Below are positions 13,201 to 28,200 of a stretch of 64,000 bases of DNA, piece after piece. The position numbers were made by a program, and so were the translations under genes. The stretch is from Pyrocephalus nanus (taxonomy: Eukaryota; Chordata; Aves; Passeriformes; Tyrannidae): contig CM076270.1 of assembly GCA_038380795.1 (NCBI GenBank), positions 13,205,001 through 13,269,000 of the forward strand, in the 5' to 3' direction. Every line of letters begins with the position of its first letter. Positions within the stretch are counted from its first letter, which is position 1. The notes under the pieces are model-generated. The model saw only the letters and a list, made by a program, of their open reading frames with translations. It made no database searches and was not told where the DNA came from.

Positions 13201-16200
13201 GTCAAGTCTGCCAGTGCAGGAGAGTTCCACACAAAACACTGTGAACACAACAAACAGGGATTGCAGGTAAGTTTGAACACTTCCAAGACATTGTGATGGA
13301 ACAACTTTTCCATGACAAGGGTCTTTATAGAAGATATTTTTAACGCATACTGATAAATAACTCGATATTAAGAAATGTTATTTTAGCCTTCACGCCTCAT
13401 CACTTCAGACAACTATTATTAGAGTATTAAAGGACATAGATTTTAAATTAATTTATGTCAATTATATTAAATGTTCACAGGTTACTAAAACTGTTTTGGG
13501 GCTAAATGACCGTTATTCCCCCATTAGCTGGATGGGGGTGGGAATTTTACCTGAGAGGGTGCGAGGAACTTCTCCCTGTAGAGAAATGTTGGCCTGGGGC
13601 AGAGCCATGGCCACAGGATCATGCACCTGAAATCCCAGTTTATACTCAACCTGTAACAAGAGTTGGGAGAGAGAAAACACATCATAAATCACTGCGGTAG
13701 TAAAAATGCTACATACCTCTTCACAATTCTTCTTGAAAAGAAAAAAAACTATATATATTATTTTCAAAGAATTCTGGTGATTTTAGATGACCACATTCCA
13801 AGTTTCTTATGTGACATTTAAATATCAGACTTTTGGGACAGGTTAAAATAAGAAAGTCAAAACAGAAATCATTCTTTAAAATTTGAGGCAGAATTTATAG
13901 TGGTGTATTAAAAAAAAATCCCCCACAAACCTCATCTGTCAGTACTTCTAAACTTACTTGTTCAAAACTCAGTTTGTTAAAGCCATAGGAATTCAAAAAA
14001 TTCTCCTTCTTCTAACCAGTTTTACAAACAAAATTGCTTAGGAACAATTTATTCAACTATAGTCGAGATTTTGTTTCCACTTAAGAAGCTGATTCTGCAA
14101 ACATTCATTCAAACAAAACTACAAGGCCTACTGTAAGTTCTAAGATCCCACTGGAAATTAATCCCAACCCTTCACAGTCAGTTGAATGGATCTGTTTGAC
14201 TTTGTTTTGCCCAACAGTTTATTTTTTTCCCTCCTTTCTAAAACATAATACGGTTCATTTCTGTTATCAATTTATTTTCCCGTCAGGATGCCAAGTGTGG
14301 AGACACAACCCGGGTTCTGAGCTCCTAGAAACTGCCCTGCATGCACCCCACCAAGTCAGGATGGAAGGTGTCGAGGGGTGGAATCACAGGACTGGCTACC
14401 CAAGCTCAAAACTTCCTCCTCAGAATTCCCAGCCAAGCGCAAGGAAGCTCAGGGCAGGGACAGGGATGCAGGTGGCCCATGGCTGGAGCTGTAACAAGAA
14501 AACTCATGTTACTGCTCCTACTGTAGCATTTCCTACTTAAGGACAGAAGAACAACCAACACTCAAGTTAAAAAAAAAAGAGAAAAACAACCCAGAATGTA
14601 CATCTGGCAGAGACTATTTGTTAAGGAACTGGAAATGCTTCAGACTGTAAGAGTACAGGCAATGTTTCTGACAGCTGCTGCTGCACGCACCAGCCATGGT
14701 GATTAAGTGAAACAAAACCCCCTTCCATTTAATCAGGGCTCAGTAATAACATACTAGATGCTGTTTTTACAGGTTTTCCTTGTCTGCAGGCATATGTTTC
14801 TAGAACTCTCTCCAACAATTGTTGTACATATTATTTCCAGAGGCTTCAGTTCACGGCTGCCCCTTCTGCATGTCCAGTGCACCAAGAGAAGAGATTCCAC
14901 AGCCTGTGTACATACATGGACTTTGCCAGGAGCAAAAAGCATAAAACACTTTAAAATACGTGCTTAACCTTTCTAAAGTGAGAAAGGAACATCTTGGATA
15001 TATATCATCTTAACTTATTGCCTGCAGTCACATAAATAAGTATTTTGCACCAAGCAGATGCTAATTTTTGCAAAGAAAAGAGCCATTATGTGATGCAAGA
15101 ACTAATAACACTAATGATAACGTTCACTAGGCAGCACAGCTCATGTCTCAAGCACTCAAACACAGAAGTTACTGCTCACCTTGGATTTAGCATGCCAGGT
15201 GAAGTGGAGATTGTTGGTCTCACTGGGAATTAAGAGATTGAAGGACAAGGCGTAGTGATTAATCACATCATTCCTCACGTAGGACAGCTCTGCATCAAGA
15301 CCTGCAAGGAGAAAGGGAAGAGTGAGGCACAGGAAGAACAGGACCAAACAACTCTCAGGATCACCAGCTCCACTTGTATCTGAATTTCCAGCGAATACTT
15401 CCTTAAGTCCCTAAATTCTATGGCAGGTTTGAAGGCCAATCTCGTGCACATTAGCACTGACAGAGCACTTCCAAGTCCCACAAAGCACCAGTTTCAAAGA
15501 GGTGCCACAGCCTGAGAAACAGGTAGAAGCTGGAATGGGACGAAACAAGACTTTTCGTACAATCCTCCAAGAGAGTCATTACAGGCTCTCCCTGTCTGCT
15601 CCTGGGAATCACAGCTCTAGTTCTGCTCTTATTTACTACTGTGTTCACTCAAACCAAACTGCTTTGGATTGTCAGCTGGACAATCACAGGTAATTCCACC
15701 TGGAATAGCTTATTTCTTAAGACCAAAACACATAAGCCCTATGGAATTAGTGTCAAGGTAATTAGATCCACAGGGTGGTTTGGGTTGGAAGGGACCCTAA
15801 AGCTCATCCAGTCCCACCCCTTGCCATGGGCAGGGAGACCTCCCACTAGCCCAGGTTGCTCCAAGCCCCGTCCAACCTGGCCTTGGACACTTCCAGGGAT
15901 GGAGCAGCCACAGCTTCTCTGGGCAATCTGCGCCAGAGCCTCCCCACCCTCACAGGGACATATTTATGTAAATTTCTCTTCTTTTATAGTTTGAAACCAT
16001 TCTCCCTTGTCCTTTCACTGCCTGCTCATGTACAAAGTCACTCTCCTCACATGCAGTGAGAGGAGACATTTGTTCACCCAGCAATACTAACATTTTATAG
16101 CTACCCTACACTCTGAACATTCTAATATACCTGGAGAACTGAAAGACCCACAAAACTACTCATTACAGAGGACTAAGGTGCATTTGCCTAAATAAAACAC

Positions 16201-19200
16201 ATATTCTGATACTAAAACTCCTGCAGCTGCCCTTATTTTTTGGGCCACATGTTCCAAGGTCACCCTGAACACAGGGCAGGACGCTGCAGCTTGCCCTGAG
16301 TGTCAATAGCAATTAGAGGCAGAGTAAGCACTACCTCCCTGAAGAGATAAAATTAATCCCAGCTCCATATCCTCAGAAAAAACCACACTGGATTTGTAAT
16401 CAGTACCATTTTGCCTTGTCTCACACAGCTCTTCCTGTGCTCCCAATCAAATGCTCTCCGGGCTCAGCGACGTATGGACACACCAGGAGAACAACAGGGC
16501 AAATGAGACACAGAATATTCTACACAGAGGGAACAGAGCTCAAATCAAACAGCCACAGCACAAATGGGAATGTAAATGATAGATTCTTTCCTTTTATCAG
16601 TGATGAAAACATTTCCTCTCTAGCACATCTTTTCTCATCAGTGAACTAAAGATAAAATTCCACTTCCCATGCACAGCTAAGAACCAGAGTCCTCCCCCGA
16701 CAACCAAGCTTCCATCTCCCTACCTCCAATCTGCCACGGGATAGTTCTGCTTCCAGACCAGTTGTCATCTCCTTGCTGCCTCTCCACCTCAATCCTGAAT
16801 TCCTGAAGCACTTTGTCTGTATAATTTATCTCAATCAGGCCAGCAAATCACACCAAAAAGAATCGCAGCAGGACCTGCCAGTGACAAACAGCCCCTGTGC
16901 TCTGGGCAGGCACAGGCAGGTGTGTTGTGCCTGACAGAGGAGCCGCATCACATCCCAGCCATAAGGGAAGGCACTGGGAAGGTCCACACAGGTCAGGAAT
17001 GACACAGGGCACTGCAGAGAACAGCAGTGGGAGCCAGAGCTCACTAATGGGCTGTGGGTTCTGAGTCTCACCCTGACAGGCTGAAGTCTAACTCAGAACT
17101 CCTTTAATTCCGTATTTTTCCCTTCGTACTTGCACACTGACACCTGCCTGGCAACGTTCCTTAGTTCAGCCTTCAGCAGGCTAAATGCAGGGATCTCAGC
17201 TGGCACTATGCAGGGAAAGAAAACAAGTGGGGGAATACTACTTGGGGAGTTTAACTCTCTGATTTAGTGAGGATGCTCAGGAGCACACCACATGGAGGGT
17301 GAGACTACAGCAGCACTTAGATGGAGCTTATACTAAAACAGTCCTGTTACCTCATCCAGACAGTTTAAGGTTTTTTTCCAAGGCAGAGGTAGCTTTGAAA
17401 GGTGGTATCAAATGAAGCAAGTCACTGTCAACACACAGCCTAAACCAGCAACCTCAATTTTCCACTTTTTTGGAAAATATTTACACTAAAGCACAGCAGA
17501 AGCATAAGGGGTGCCAGCTGAGGTAGCAGGCTGCTGAGGAAAAGAGAAACGAGGGTTGTTTCCTCAGTTGTTTCAGATTTTAAGAATTCTCAGTAAACTA
17601 CTACACCAACACCTCCTGGCAGACAGGGTGAGGGGAGGGAAGATGTCATTGCACAAGTTCCTCCAAAGGTGCTGAAGGCTTTCACCACCTTGCACTAAAC
17701 AGGGCAAATCCAGCAGCTCCCTGGATCAAACCCAAGCGGGATGTCGTTTTATGTCCTATATGGAATGAGAACAGGAGCAAATAGGCAGCTCTAGGAGGAA
17801 AACACACCTGCACCGCAAACAGCTGGAGGAAAGGGGCAGCTCCTCAATCATCGTTTTCCAGGCAGAGCAGTAAAACACCAAGAAAGGGGTGGAGAACTTT
17901 ACAGAGAAGTACCAAAAACTGCAGAGGAGGAAAAGCAACTTTTCCAAAAGTGCTCCTATTAGTTTCAGCAGGATATTGGTGATCCATGATGATCAGTCTG
18001 AAAAACTGGGCTGCAGCTCTGCCCTGGCAAACTTCCCTAAACGAGTCCATGTGCTGACAACACACACACTGGAGGATCTGGTTTCTTGTTACTAGGACCT
18101 GACTAACCCACACCAAGCCACATGAAATCAGGGAGAGCAAAGCTCGGCCTGGATTTCCAGGCAAAGCCACCACCCTTTCACCCAGGCAACCCCTAAATCT
18201 CATTTTGAACTTCCTCATCTTTGTACCTTGGGCGTAGCCTTGGAAGAATAAATTAAAGTTGAAGGCAAACAAAAAGGTAAATTTAAGCAGCAGCACAGAG
18301 AAAGCGTGTCATTCTTTGCACTGTTTAACATAACAAAACATCTGAAGAAGCTCACAAAGGAAGGGGAGAGGCCAAGTTTCATTCCCAGATGCCAAAGATG
18401 CTGGGCAGCCCTTGTGTTCAGGACAAAATTGAATCATGTCAGCCCAGCAGCCTAACAAAACACTTCTTGTCAGATGTCCTTGTGCAAACGCAGTCTGGCT
18501 TCGACTCTTTTTTTCCTTCTTTCTCTTTAAGCACAATATACAAAAGAAACTTGCCTCTGTCAGCATGGGAAAATTGGATTTTATTCTTATGAAGTAAATC
18601 TGTCCTGCAACATCCACTAGTAACAACACATTCTCCTTAAACACAGCAGTGTTTAGGAGTCTGTCACCTGGGGTTACACTTAATTACTTAATCACTTCAA
18701 ATCATCATAGCGTAATTCTGGCACATTTTAACTAAATTGGGAGATTACAAAAATGAGTGTGCAATGTAAGAGTTAGATGAGATTGCTGTTAGACTTGGGC
18801 TGAAATATTGCAAAAAGCAGCATTTCCTTAAGAGCAGTCTGGTAACAAGAGCTGACATAATTATCTGTTCCAGCACAGAAAGGACTGAAACTAGGGCTTG
18901 TTTTCCTAATGCTCTGGTCCATAATTTGAACGAGTTTCTTTATCAGCAACTGAGAAATCTCTGCAGTATGACATCAAACCACCTCAGCCCTCCCAGACCG
19001 AAGCCACTCCTGCTCCTGACTCACAGCCACTGGAACTAATTAATTGGGAAGAGTTACCCACTTCAAGGAGTTGTTATATTCACATAAATATTCAATTTTT
19101 CCTTTCTGTGCTCCAGAATGAGGCCTCTGCTCCTGAGCAGCTCCTCCAGGTTACTCCTCTGGCCAGAGCAGAAGTTTATACTCCAGCATGAACATCCATG

Positions 19201-22200
19201 TTGCAGGAGTAGGAACCCCAAGCTTCAACACCCATCCACCACCCCCCATTTCCCAAGTCCTGGCCCATAAAAACACTTCATTCTCCCACCACTGGACAAA
19301 TTACCTTCTTGAAGAAAGGTATCTTTATTTTACCTCTATTTTCCTTTCATTTAAAGGGCACCCTAAGTCTGAAACACTAACTTTAAAGCCTAAGTCTTCC
19401 TTTTTTTGCAGCCGGTTCTGCAAATGTCCACTGAAAAATACAATCTAAGCACAAGGAAATGTGGCTGAAGAATTAAAAATCAGCTCTTGAGTACTGAAAT
19501 TTCTTTTTTTTCATGGTATCGAGCACACTTTCCCAGAGCAAACCTTCTTAGCTTGAATGTGCTTAATAATTCACTTCAACAACCAGCTTATGCAGAGCTG
19601 AAACTACAACAGGGAGTTAAAAAAACAAAATGAGGAAAACAAATGCAAACTGATCCCCATGGATCAGTTTAGTTCAGAAAAGAGCAGACTATTGGGAATG
19701 CAGTACTAAGCATCTGAATATAGAGACACACCAAGAACTTTACACATCCCATTTGTGCATAACAACAAAGTGTACTTTGCTTTCATAAAATTAGCCACAG
19801 ACATAGCCTTCCACTTGCATTTTTACTTAGGTTTTCCACAAAGCTACAGGCTGCCAGCTATAGCTGTTGGTCAGGAATTTGGGCTGAAATACTTGTTTTT
19901 AAACACCTTATAGCTAGGAGCCTGTGGAAAAGATGACTGATGAAAAATATCACGGGGGGGATGGGGGGGGCGGAAATAAAGTTAAACCTTCAGCAACATG
20001 AAGGTGATGAAGAAACAGCTTTTCGCTCCCCTAACACAGGTGCCAGGGACAGTCAAAGGATGCCCAGTGTCGAGTTGAAAGACAAATAATCAGCACAAAT
20101 CCAGCAACACTCACAGCTCTGCCAGCTCCACAACTCCAAAGAGCAGCAGCAAGAGGGCATGTGGACTGTGGCTGTTACCTGTGAAGAGTTAACTTTCCCT
20201 GAGCTGGAGGTGCAAAACAATGTGCAAGGCTTTCCTTTGGAGGAAATACTCATCAGAACTTCAAGGTAATTAATGCATCCTTGAAATGCCACCAGGACTC
20301 CCCAGCAGGAAATCTTAGCAGGAAGCTTCCCAGCATCCAGCAAAGAGAGAAAAACTCGGGAGCTGAAATCTCTCATTAAGTCCTTGTGAATCTTCACAGA
20401 CAGATCTTCCCCAACACACTTTATTGATGCTGTTAAATAAAATTTGCAAGTTCAACACTACAGGTAAATGGGATTTTTCCCACTGAAAGGCCTTTTGGAA
20501 AGTCAAAGAGGACTTCTTCCCTTCCACAGGAAGAAGCTCCCTCAGGAGATATAACTTGCTGAAGTAAAAGCAATATTTAACTCAATCCATTCTAAAAAGA
20601 AGACATTTATTGTTCCTAGGACCCATCTGCTCACCCTTTATTTGTCTCTGAGCAGCAGCAACAATAACATTTCAACCACCTGCCTGCTTGTTCTTCTCTC
20701 CTTTATCTACAGAAAAAAATCTTTGTTTTTCTGATCAGTGGGATATAAAGACCACCGTGGAAAGTTAAAAGATGACACTCACCTTAGAGGGGAAAAAAAA
20801 CCCAAAGCAACACCACATATCTCACCTCAAAGCAGAACACAAGTGAACTCTGTCCTGAGAACATCTTTCTAAATGAAATTTGCCCACCTCAAGAAAAAAA
20901 AAAAAAAAAACAACACAACACTAATAAGCTTCCACCAAAACCAGCAGCCACTTTGCTATTTAATAGTGAGGATGGTACACATGAGTTACCTGAAGGGCTA
21001 ATTCCAAAGGAAAGACGCAGGAGAGATGCACAAAACAGGTACTTGAAGGCAGAAGAAAATTAGTGGCAGTGACCTACAGAGAGGACAAAGGGAAATGGGA
21101 CAGGTGGGAATAGGAACAGCCCAGGTGCAGGGTTGGGGGAGACTGAAAGGGAACTTCAATATTAAAAAATAAATCCAACTTCAGTGAAAAAATAGAATAA
21201 CTTTATTCTTAGCACACAGAATAGCCAGGTGTATTTGTGAAATAGAAATTTACCTCAGCAGCAATGGCAATTCTCATCATTACTAGAACATGAAGTTTGA
21301 TGCTCCTTTTGAGACAGAATGAAAGCAAACACTGAGAAGAGAAAACCAAAGGGTTCCATCCTCATAAACTGCAGCTGCCCAAGAGCACAAACCTCAAAAT
21401 AGAAGAACTTCCCAGTTCTCAGTAGTGTCACAAAGCTTTAGAAGGGATCTGCTGTAACTTCCTAGCCAGAACTCCACCACCTAACACAGGTCTGTCAGTT
21501 TCAGTTGGGCTCAAGAGTAAGGTGTGTTTGAGGTATTTTAGTGTCACCTGCCCACAGAAGTTGTGCCATTTTATTTTTATTTCATTTAGTTACAGTAATG
21601 CTCCCACATGCTGATTCCCACATGCTGATTCCCACATGATATCCCTGCAGGCAAGACCTTCAGAACAGTGTCCCTGCCAAGGGCCAGGGTTATTGCAATA
21701 ACCAGGACCCGACGGAGTACAAATAAATTAAAAATTTATTAGAAAAGATACACACACCTTAGGTGCTTCAGATCTCAGCCTTGGAACTCATGCTCCCAGT
21801 TCTGTGCTGAAGGGATAATGCACCTTTTACCTCTTCCTGAGATGTTTTGAACACTTCCATCCCAGTGACACAGAGTGTTTAACCCAAAACCAAGCTCCAC
21901 ACATACTACATCATATCTGTTTGCTCCTGTGGCCACCTCTACACCCATACAGCTTAATGTGCTTTTCTTTTAATAGAAATTACTCTGCAAGGCCTTCAAC
22001 CAACTTCATAAAGACCCAAACAGTTTGGAGAGGATCACCATCTTTAGTTTATCAGCCAGCTCAGCTCCACTGGTGTTGCTGACGTATCTTGCAGCTTTCC
22101 AAGCCCCTGGAGCAGCAGCTCCCATGCCTGTGTTCCTGCTCTGCTCTTTCCCAAGTAGTGTGCTGAAATCAATACACTGGTTAATTTAATTACAGCTATT

Positions 22201-25200
22201 CAACACCCAATAAGTGACAGCGAAATTCTAAAGCATTACATTAGTTTCATGCTGCTGCTTCTGCTCCCAGATCTCCGGAGCAGCCAGTGCAAATATGTGA
22301 GTTATCCGCTTGGAAGAAGGACAAAGGCGGCGATGGAAGAGGAATAATGCGTTTGAAGCCTTTGTCACAGCGCCTTTGTGCCCCATGAGGCATCAGCACA
22401 GAGTGTTAGCATTCATTCCCACATGGGAGCTGCTGGTGCTGCTGCCATTTCAAGGGAAAAGAGGGAGAAAAAAAAAATCCATTCATCAGGCACGACTCAT
22501 TAAATGCACTTCACCCTGTACTCGGCTCTCCCAGCTGAGAGCTCTGAGAGCTCGAGTGCCACTCAAACTCTGCACACCAAGGTACAGAGGAGTAACTCTA
22601 ACTGAACACCCTCCCACTCTGAGGGCAGTGGGAGCCTCCGTGATATTCCAGTCTGGATAGTTTCAGGTAGGAATTAGTCATCAAGTCATTTTGCTGGAGC
22701 TCAGCAGAACTGTGAATCAACACATTTGGAATCTGTCTCATTAATTCAGCTCTTCCAGTATCCAAACACAGCTCTGAATAGCACAAGGGAAGGAGAAAAA
22801 CACAAGGCTTCCCCAAATGCTTCATCCTTTGAAGTACCCAGACGGTACAGCACAGCTGCCTCCACAGCTCCCACTCTCAGGAAAATGGGATTTTTCATAA
22901 ACATAAACCCTATATCCTGTATTTCCCTCTACCCAGGTGGTGTTCAGGAGCAGTTGTGGTCCTCTGCCTTCTTCCCAGTATCCTGAGCCCTTCCTGCTGG
23001 CTTTTCTCGTGCGTGCAGGGAGCTGTGCCTCCATTTCCTCTCCCTTTCTCTTCCCATTCTGTCCATGCACTGGAGGGAGAAACAGAGCAGTATTCCAAGA
23101 GGTCAAACAATCAACCATGATAAATAGGATGCGGCCAAACCCAACGCAGGTGTAAAGTCAAAGCAGCGAAGAATGCAGGTTTGGGAATTTCCCCCTCTAA
23201 TCAGTCCAGCCTTCAATCCCAGAGGTCGGGTTTCTTCCAAGTCCCTGACACATAAATGTTCCAAGAGCCACAAACGTTTATCACTAGGTAGCCCTTGGCC
23301 TCTGGGGAGCTGAAATGGCTGTTCCCTCCCAGGGCTGAGTGCAGACAGAGCTGCCCCAGCAATCCCTCCCAAACACCAGTTGGCCTTCTCCAGGCAGGAT
23401 TCAATGGAGCCCCCAGCAGTTTAAATCCCAACCCATCAGCTGGTGTGCTAAAGCAGGATCAACCCCCCATCTCAGCAATGCTGGGAAGATCAACAGGCGC
23501 AAGGACTGAAGTTTAATTCCTGAACTTCCCTCCTAATGGCATCACACAGAATATGATTTCAAAGCGCTCTTGACCCAGGCCAGGGCCTGCCTCCACTGGA
23601 GTCACTCCCAATGGCCTTCCACAGGCTATTTCAAGCTTCCAGAAGTGTAATCCGTTGCAGGTCTGCAAGCATTACAAATACTGCAGCAAGTACAGATGAC
23701 TGCACATATCTCCAAAGTAACAGCTCTCCACAAGTTATTTGAACTTTGCAAACTAAAAGGGAGGTAAAAGAAAGGAAAGGGGCAGAGGAACCCCAAATGC
23801 ATCTTGTTCTCATAAGCCTCAATACAGACACGAGTCGTGGTGCTCTGTAAATCAGACAGACAGGTAGCACAGAGAGGCTCCATAATGAGCACAGCCTGCT
23901 CGGCTCCACAGGGAACTTGTCCTGACCTGCTGCTGCACCCCTGAGCATCTGCCTGCCCCAGCCTCCCCTGCTCCAGAGCAGGCTGGATCACATCACCCAA
24001 AACACCAGCTACTGCACACTCATCACAGACTGTCATCAGGACAAAGGACTTTACTGGGAGAGGTAAAAGAACTATTCTCCTAAAAACAGCACTTTCTATC
24101 ACTGGGATAGATCAGCATAGTTTCAGCAGTTCAATTTTGTTTCAGAGCATAGTGTCTGTCAGAATTAGAAGTTTTATACCCTTCCCATCCAGGTGTGCAC
24201 CTACATAAATCTCCATTTTAAGTCCCTTTTGAATGGCACCACGAAGCATTACCAGGTAGGCTTTTGTACTCCTGCAAAGACAGGCATGTGGACCACAGTG
24301 AAACCAAACTCATTTTTCCATATAGCATGCAAAAAGCTTCTGTTCTTCAGAGTCAAGCACTTACAAGCTAGAAAATGAAGACTTAAGAATACACACACAG
24401 CAGAAACACATTCTGAGCTCTAGGTCATGTACCACATAGGCACTTGGTTCCACACCTCAAGGGTAGTCAAATATCTGCTCCTTGCGGGACATCTCCTTCA
24501 ACCTCCTGCAACCACAGAGGCTCTTGGCTATATTTTTTCCAGGACCTGTGAGTTACCCATTGTCCCATGGAAAATGATCTTGGGTGGTGCTAACAACAGC
24601 AGCACTCAGAGCACAGCACTGGCTCACTGGTGCTCTAGGTTGTGATGGCACCCAAGATAGGCCTGAGGAGGATTTTAACAAGGCCCTGAAGCTTTTCAAG
24701 AATCACAAGGAGTACATACTTTCAGCTCCCTTTTACAACAACCAGGCAACAAGGGAGCAATAGGATTTCCAGTCACTGTAGCCTCAGTGCAAGTACCATA
24801 AAGCACTCCTAAGGCCAACTCCCCAAAACAGTGCCATCAAAAAAGTTCTGTCACAGTATAAAACGAAGACATCTTTAATTAAGATCATCTGCTGCAGTAA
24901 GATGATGTTTAGACTCCATTTCTAACATACAAAATTGCATGTGGCCTATAATTTCCCAGGACTCTGCTCAGTCACACCTGGAGCACTGGGCTCCCCAACA
25001 CAACAGTCAAGGAGTTACTGGAGCAGATCCCGGGAAGGGTGCAAAGAGGATTAAAGGGACTGGAGCACCTCTCCTATTAGAAGAGGCTGAGAAAGCTGGA
25101 GCTGGTTCAGCCTGAAGAACAGCTAGCTCAGGGGGATCTCAGCAACATAAGTTAAGTATCTGAAGGTATGTGCAAAGAAGATGGAGACAGGCTCTGCCCA

Positions 25201-28200
25201 GTGGAGTCCAGTGACAGGACCAGAGGCAATGAGCACGAACTGAAACACAGGAGGGTCTGCGTGAACATCAGGAAAAACTGATCCACCAAGGGTAACCAAG
25301 CACTGACACAGGCTGCCCACAGAGGTGGTGGAGTCTCCATACTCAGAGATGTCCAAAAGCTTCTTGATGTGGTGCTGGACATCCAGCTCTGGGTGGCCCT
25401 GCCTGGGCAGGAGGGGGGATCAGATGACCTCCAGAGATCCCTGCCAACCTCAACCCTCTTGTGAGTCAGCAGCACAATTTAAAACACAACCAACCCGCTG
25501 TTGTAATGATTTTGCATCAGTTTTGCATCTTACACCCAGACAACTCATTTTGGTAAGCTGCACAGCAGCTTCTAATGAAATTCTAGAACACAAAACTCTC
25601 ATCAGTGTCAAATTAATCTAACTCTGCAATTAAGCAAGTGCAAATATAAAAGCAACAGCAGACAGCATTCAGTGATTACTCAGAAGACACCAGGCCAGAG
25701 AATACTAAATTTGGAAACTCAATGCAAACACTGTAGGACTTCTGACCCCTGCAATTCTAATTTAGCCCCCCCTGTACATATCCACTGTGATAACCCTTAG
25801 TTACATGATAATGCGGTATCTTCCCCTCATGGGACTAAAGTCTCAGTTAACACTCAGGCCAGACCTGGCTCCAAAAAGACTCAGAGCCATGTGACAAGGT
25901 GGGCTATCCAAAGACCAAGTTCACAGCTGAAAGCGATGCAGTCTCAAAAAAAAAAAAAACAAAAAAAAAAAACAAAAAAAAAAAAAAAAAAAAAAAAAAA
26001 CCCACCCTGCAAGGGCAGAAGGGATTGTCTTTGCTGTTTAAGCACTTTGTTCCTGCCATGAATGCTGCAAAAGAACCGCCTGCAGTGCCAGGAGAGCTGT
26101 TAAAGCCAAGTTTTCAAAGGCAGCTATTGATTCTGGTCCTTGTAATCAGAGGGTAGAACCTGAGGTCTCCTGTGAGGCTGAGCTGCAGAACTGCTGGGAA
26201 CTCACAGTGAAGGTCTAAGAGATACACCAAGAATACTCCAAGTGCCAAATAACAATGTGTGCTTTAAACAGACTAGACCTAATCCTTAATTATGAAAGCT
26301 AGCTATCCAACAATACTGGATATTTTTTACCTTAATCTCTGAACCTCACTGCCTGCAAAGCAGGGATATGCAGGCCTTTTCATCCCAGGATCCTGTGAAA
26401 AGCAGAACAATGGAGCATTTCAACATGAGGCAAATCACATTCTGATTTCATGGGAAAATTGGAATGGAAGTCACTAAATCAAGTAGAGACTTTCTGATGA
26501 ATAACTCATCACTAACTTCACACCACTAGCTCTGCATGTTCAGCATCCCAGGGCAGTCACTAGAAAAGGGAATAGATCAGGTGGTGTTATCACACCTGCA
26601 GTTAGTCACTCCAGAAAAGTAACAATACTTACTTCAGGTCTGTGAACCAGCTCCAAAAAGCTCCAGATCACAGTGCCAAAGGTTGTGGTGTCCTGGGTGT
26701 CTCTTCCCAGCAAGCAGCGCTTTTCTTCCACCTTCTCAATTCTCCCTGACCCTGTACCCCATCCCTGCTCTCACCCAGACACCTCTGACTCCTGCTGCCA
26801 TGCTGGAGTTGTCTCAACCAAGTCCCCTCAACTAACTCCTCTCTTCTTCCACCTTTATCCCATCTATCGCCGAATCCCGCGTGGTGCGAGCGGAATCTGA
26901 CACATTCAACTGTGTGGAAACCAGAGATTCCTTTTCCCAAAGGCTTATAGTCTGGATGGCTGGGAACATTTTCCATGGGAAGGGCAAGAGATATATTTCT
27001 GTCGGAGACACCATCTGCCTGCCATATAGCAAGTCCTACCTTCAGACCCTGAGAACTCTGCAGCATTTCAAAACAAAAATCCACATCACACAACAAGACA
27101 GGCCAGTTTCCTCTAGTTTTCCTCTACGTAAAGTTCTGAAGTTCAAAACAATTCCTCCTAAGGCAGACATATGGCCAGAATCTCACAGCCCAAGAGTGGA
27201 AATCTGGCATTAAGCATACAGGAAAGGAGCAGGCAGTTTTCACTATAAATCACAGTATCTGTCCTGCCTCCATGCCACAAAGAACAGCAGCCATAAATAA
27301 TCTGCAGCAAGTCCCTGAAGATGTACAGGGATGATATTAAGAAGCATGAACACACCACAGGCTGCAGTAACTCCATGTAACATTTGGGTTTATGAGCACT
27401 TCAGAAAGTCCTGAGAGTTTTTGTTCAGCCACAGCAAGACAGTAGCAGAGACGGAGTTTGTTTAGAGACAAAATCTGAAAGAATTCAGTTTCCATTAACA
27501 GCTTCACTGAACTTAACACTTCACATCTTCCTATCCCCCATGACTGACTAGCTCAACATCTACTGAACCACAGCCTTTCCTGGAGAAGTTCCAGAAGCTG
27601 AATCCCCTCCCTACTCTTTGCAAGTTCACATATCACTACAAGCCCTTACACCATGAACTTGATTGTTGTATGAAGTCCCAATCACATACTACAAAACATA
27701 TCAAATGGCTGGGTTTGCTTTCTGAAGTGTGAAGAACTGGAACAAAACTGTCTGTTCCTTTGGATTTTCTTTTGCCAGAGGAATATATAAAGGTACTGCT
27801 GATTTGACTGCCTGTTCTAGATGCCTCACTAAACTTCGCCTCACCTACAACAGCAAACATAAAGGATACTTCTAAATTTAAATCTGCTCGTGCCAACAGC
27901 ACAATTTAGTTCCTGGAAGTTTAGTTTGCAACAGATTTTTAGTGATCTGAACCCCACTAACTGAAAGAAGTGCCAGTTTATCTCCACATTAGACTCCAAT
28001 TTATCCAGGTCTCTGGGGTCACAGAAGCAAAACAGATCACTTGTGTCAGATACTTAAAATTACATAAAACAGCAACAGACAGCTGAGTAATAAGTGCCTT
28101 CAGCCACATTAACAACAGGCACCCATAAGGGAGGTTACAGGATGAAATTTCACTTAAAAAATAATAACAGCAAGTACTCCCTGCTCAGCTGCTACTTCAA

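Noticed and set aside
25899..26156. Lys-rich open frame at the A-run, possible processed retrocopy
   Set aside because: The Lys run is just the translated A-tract, and no recognisable gene body or flanking duplication is seen upstream.
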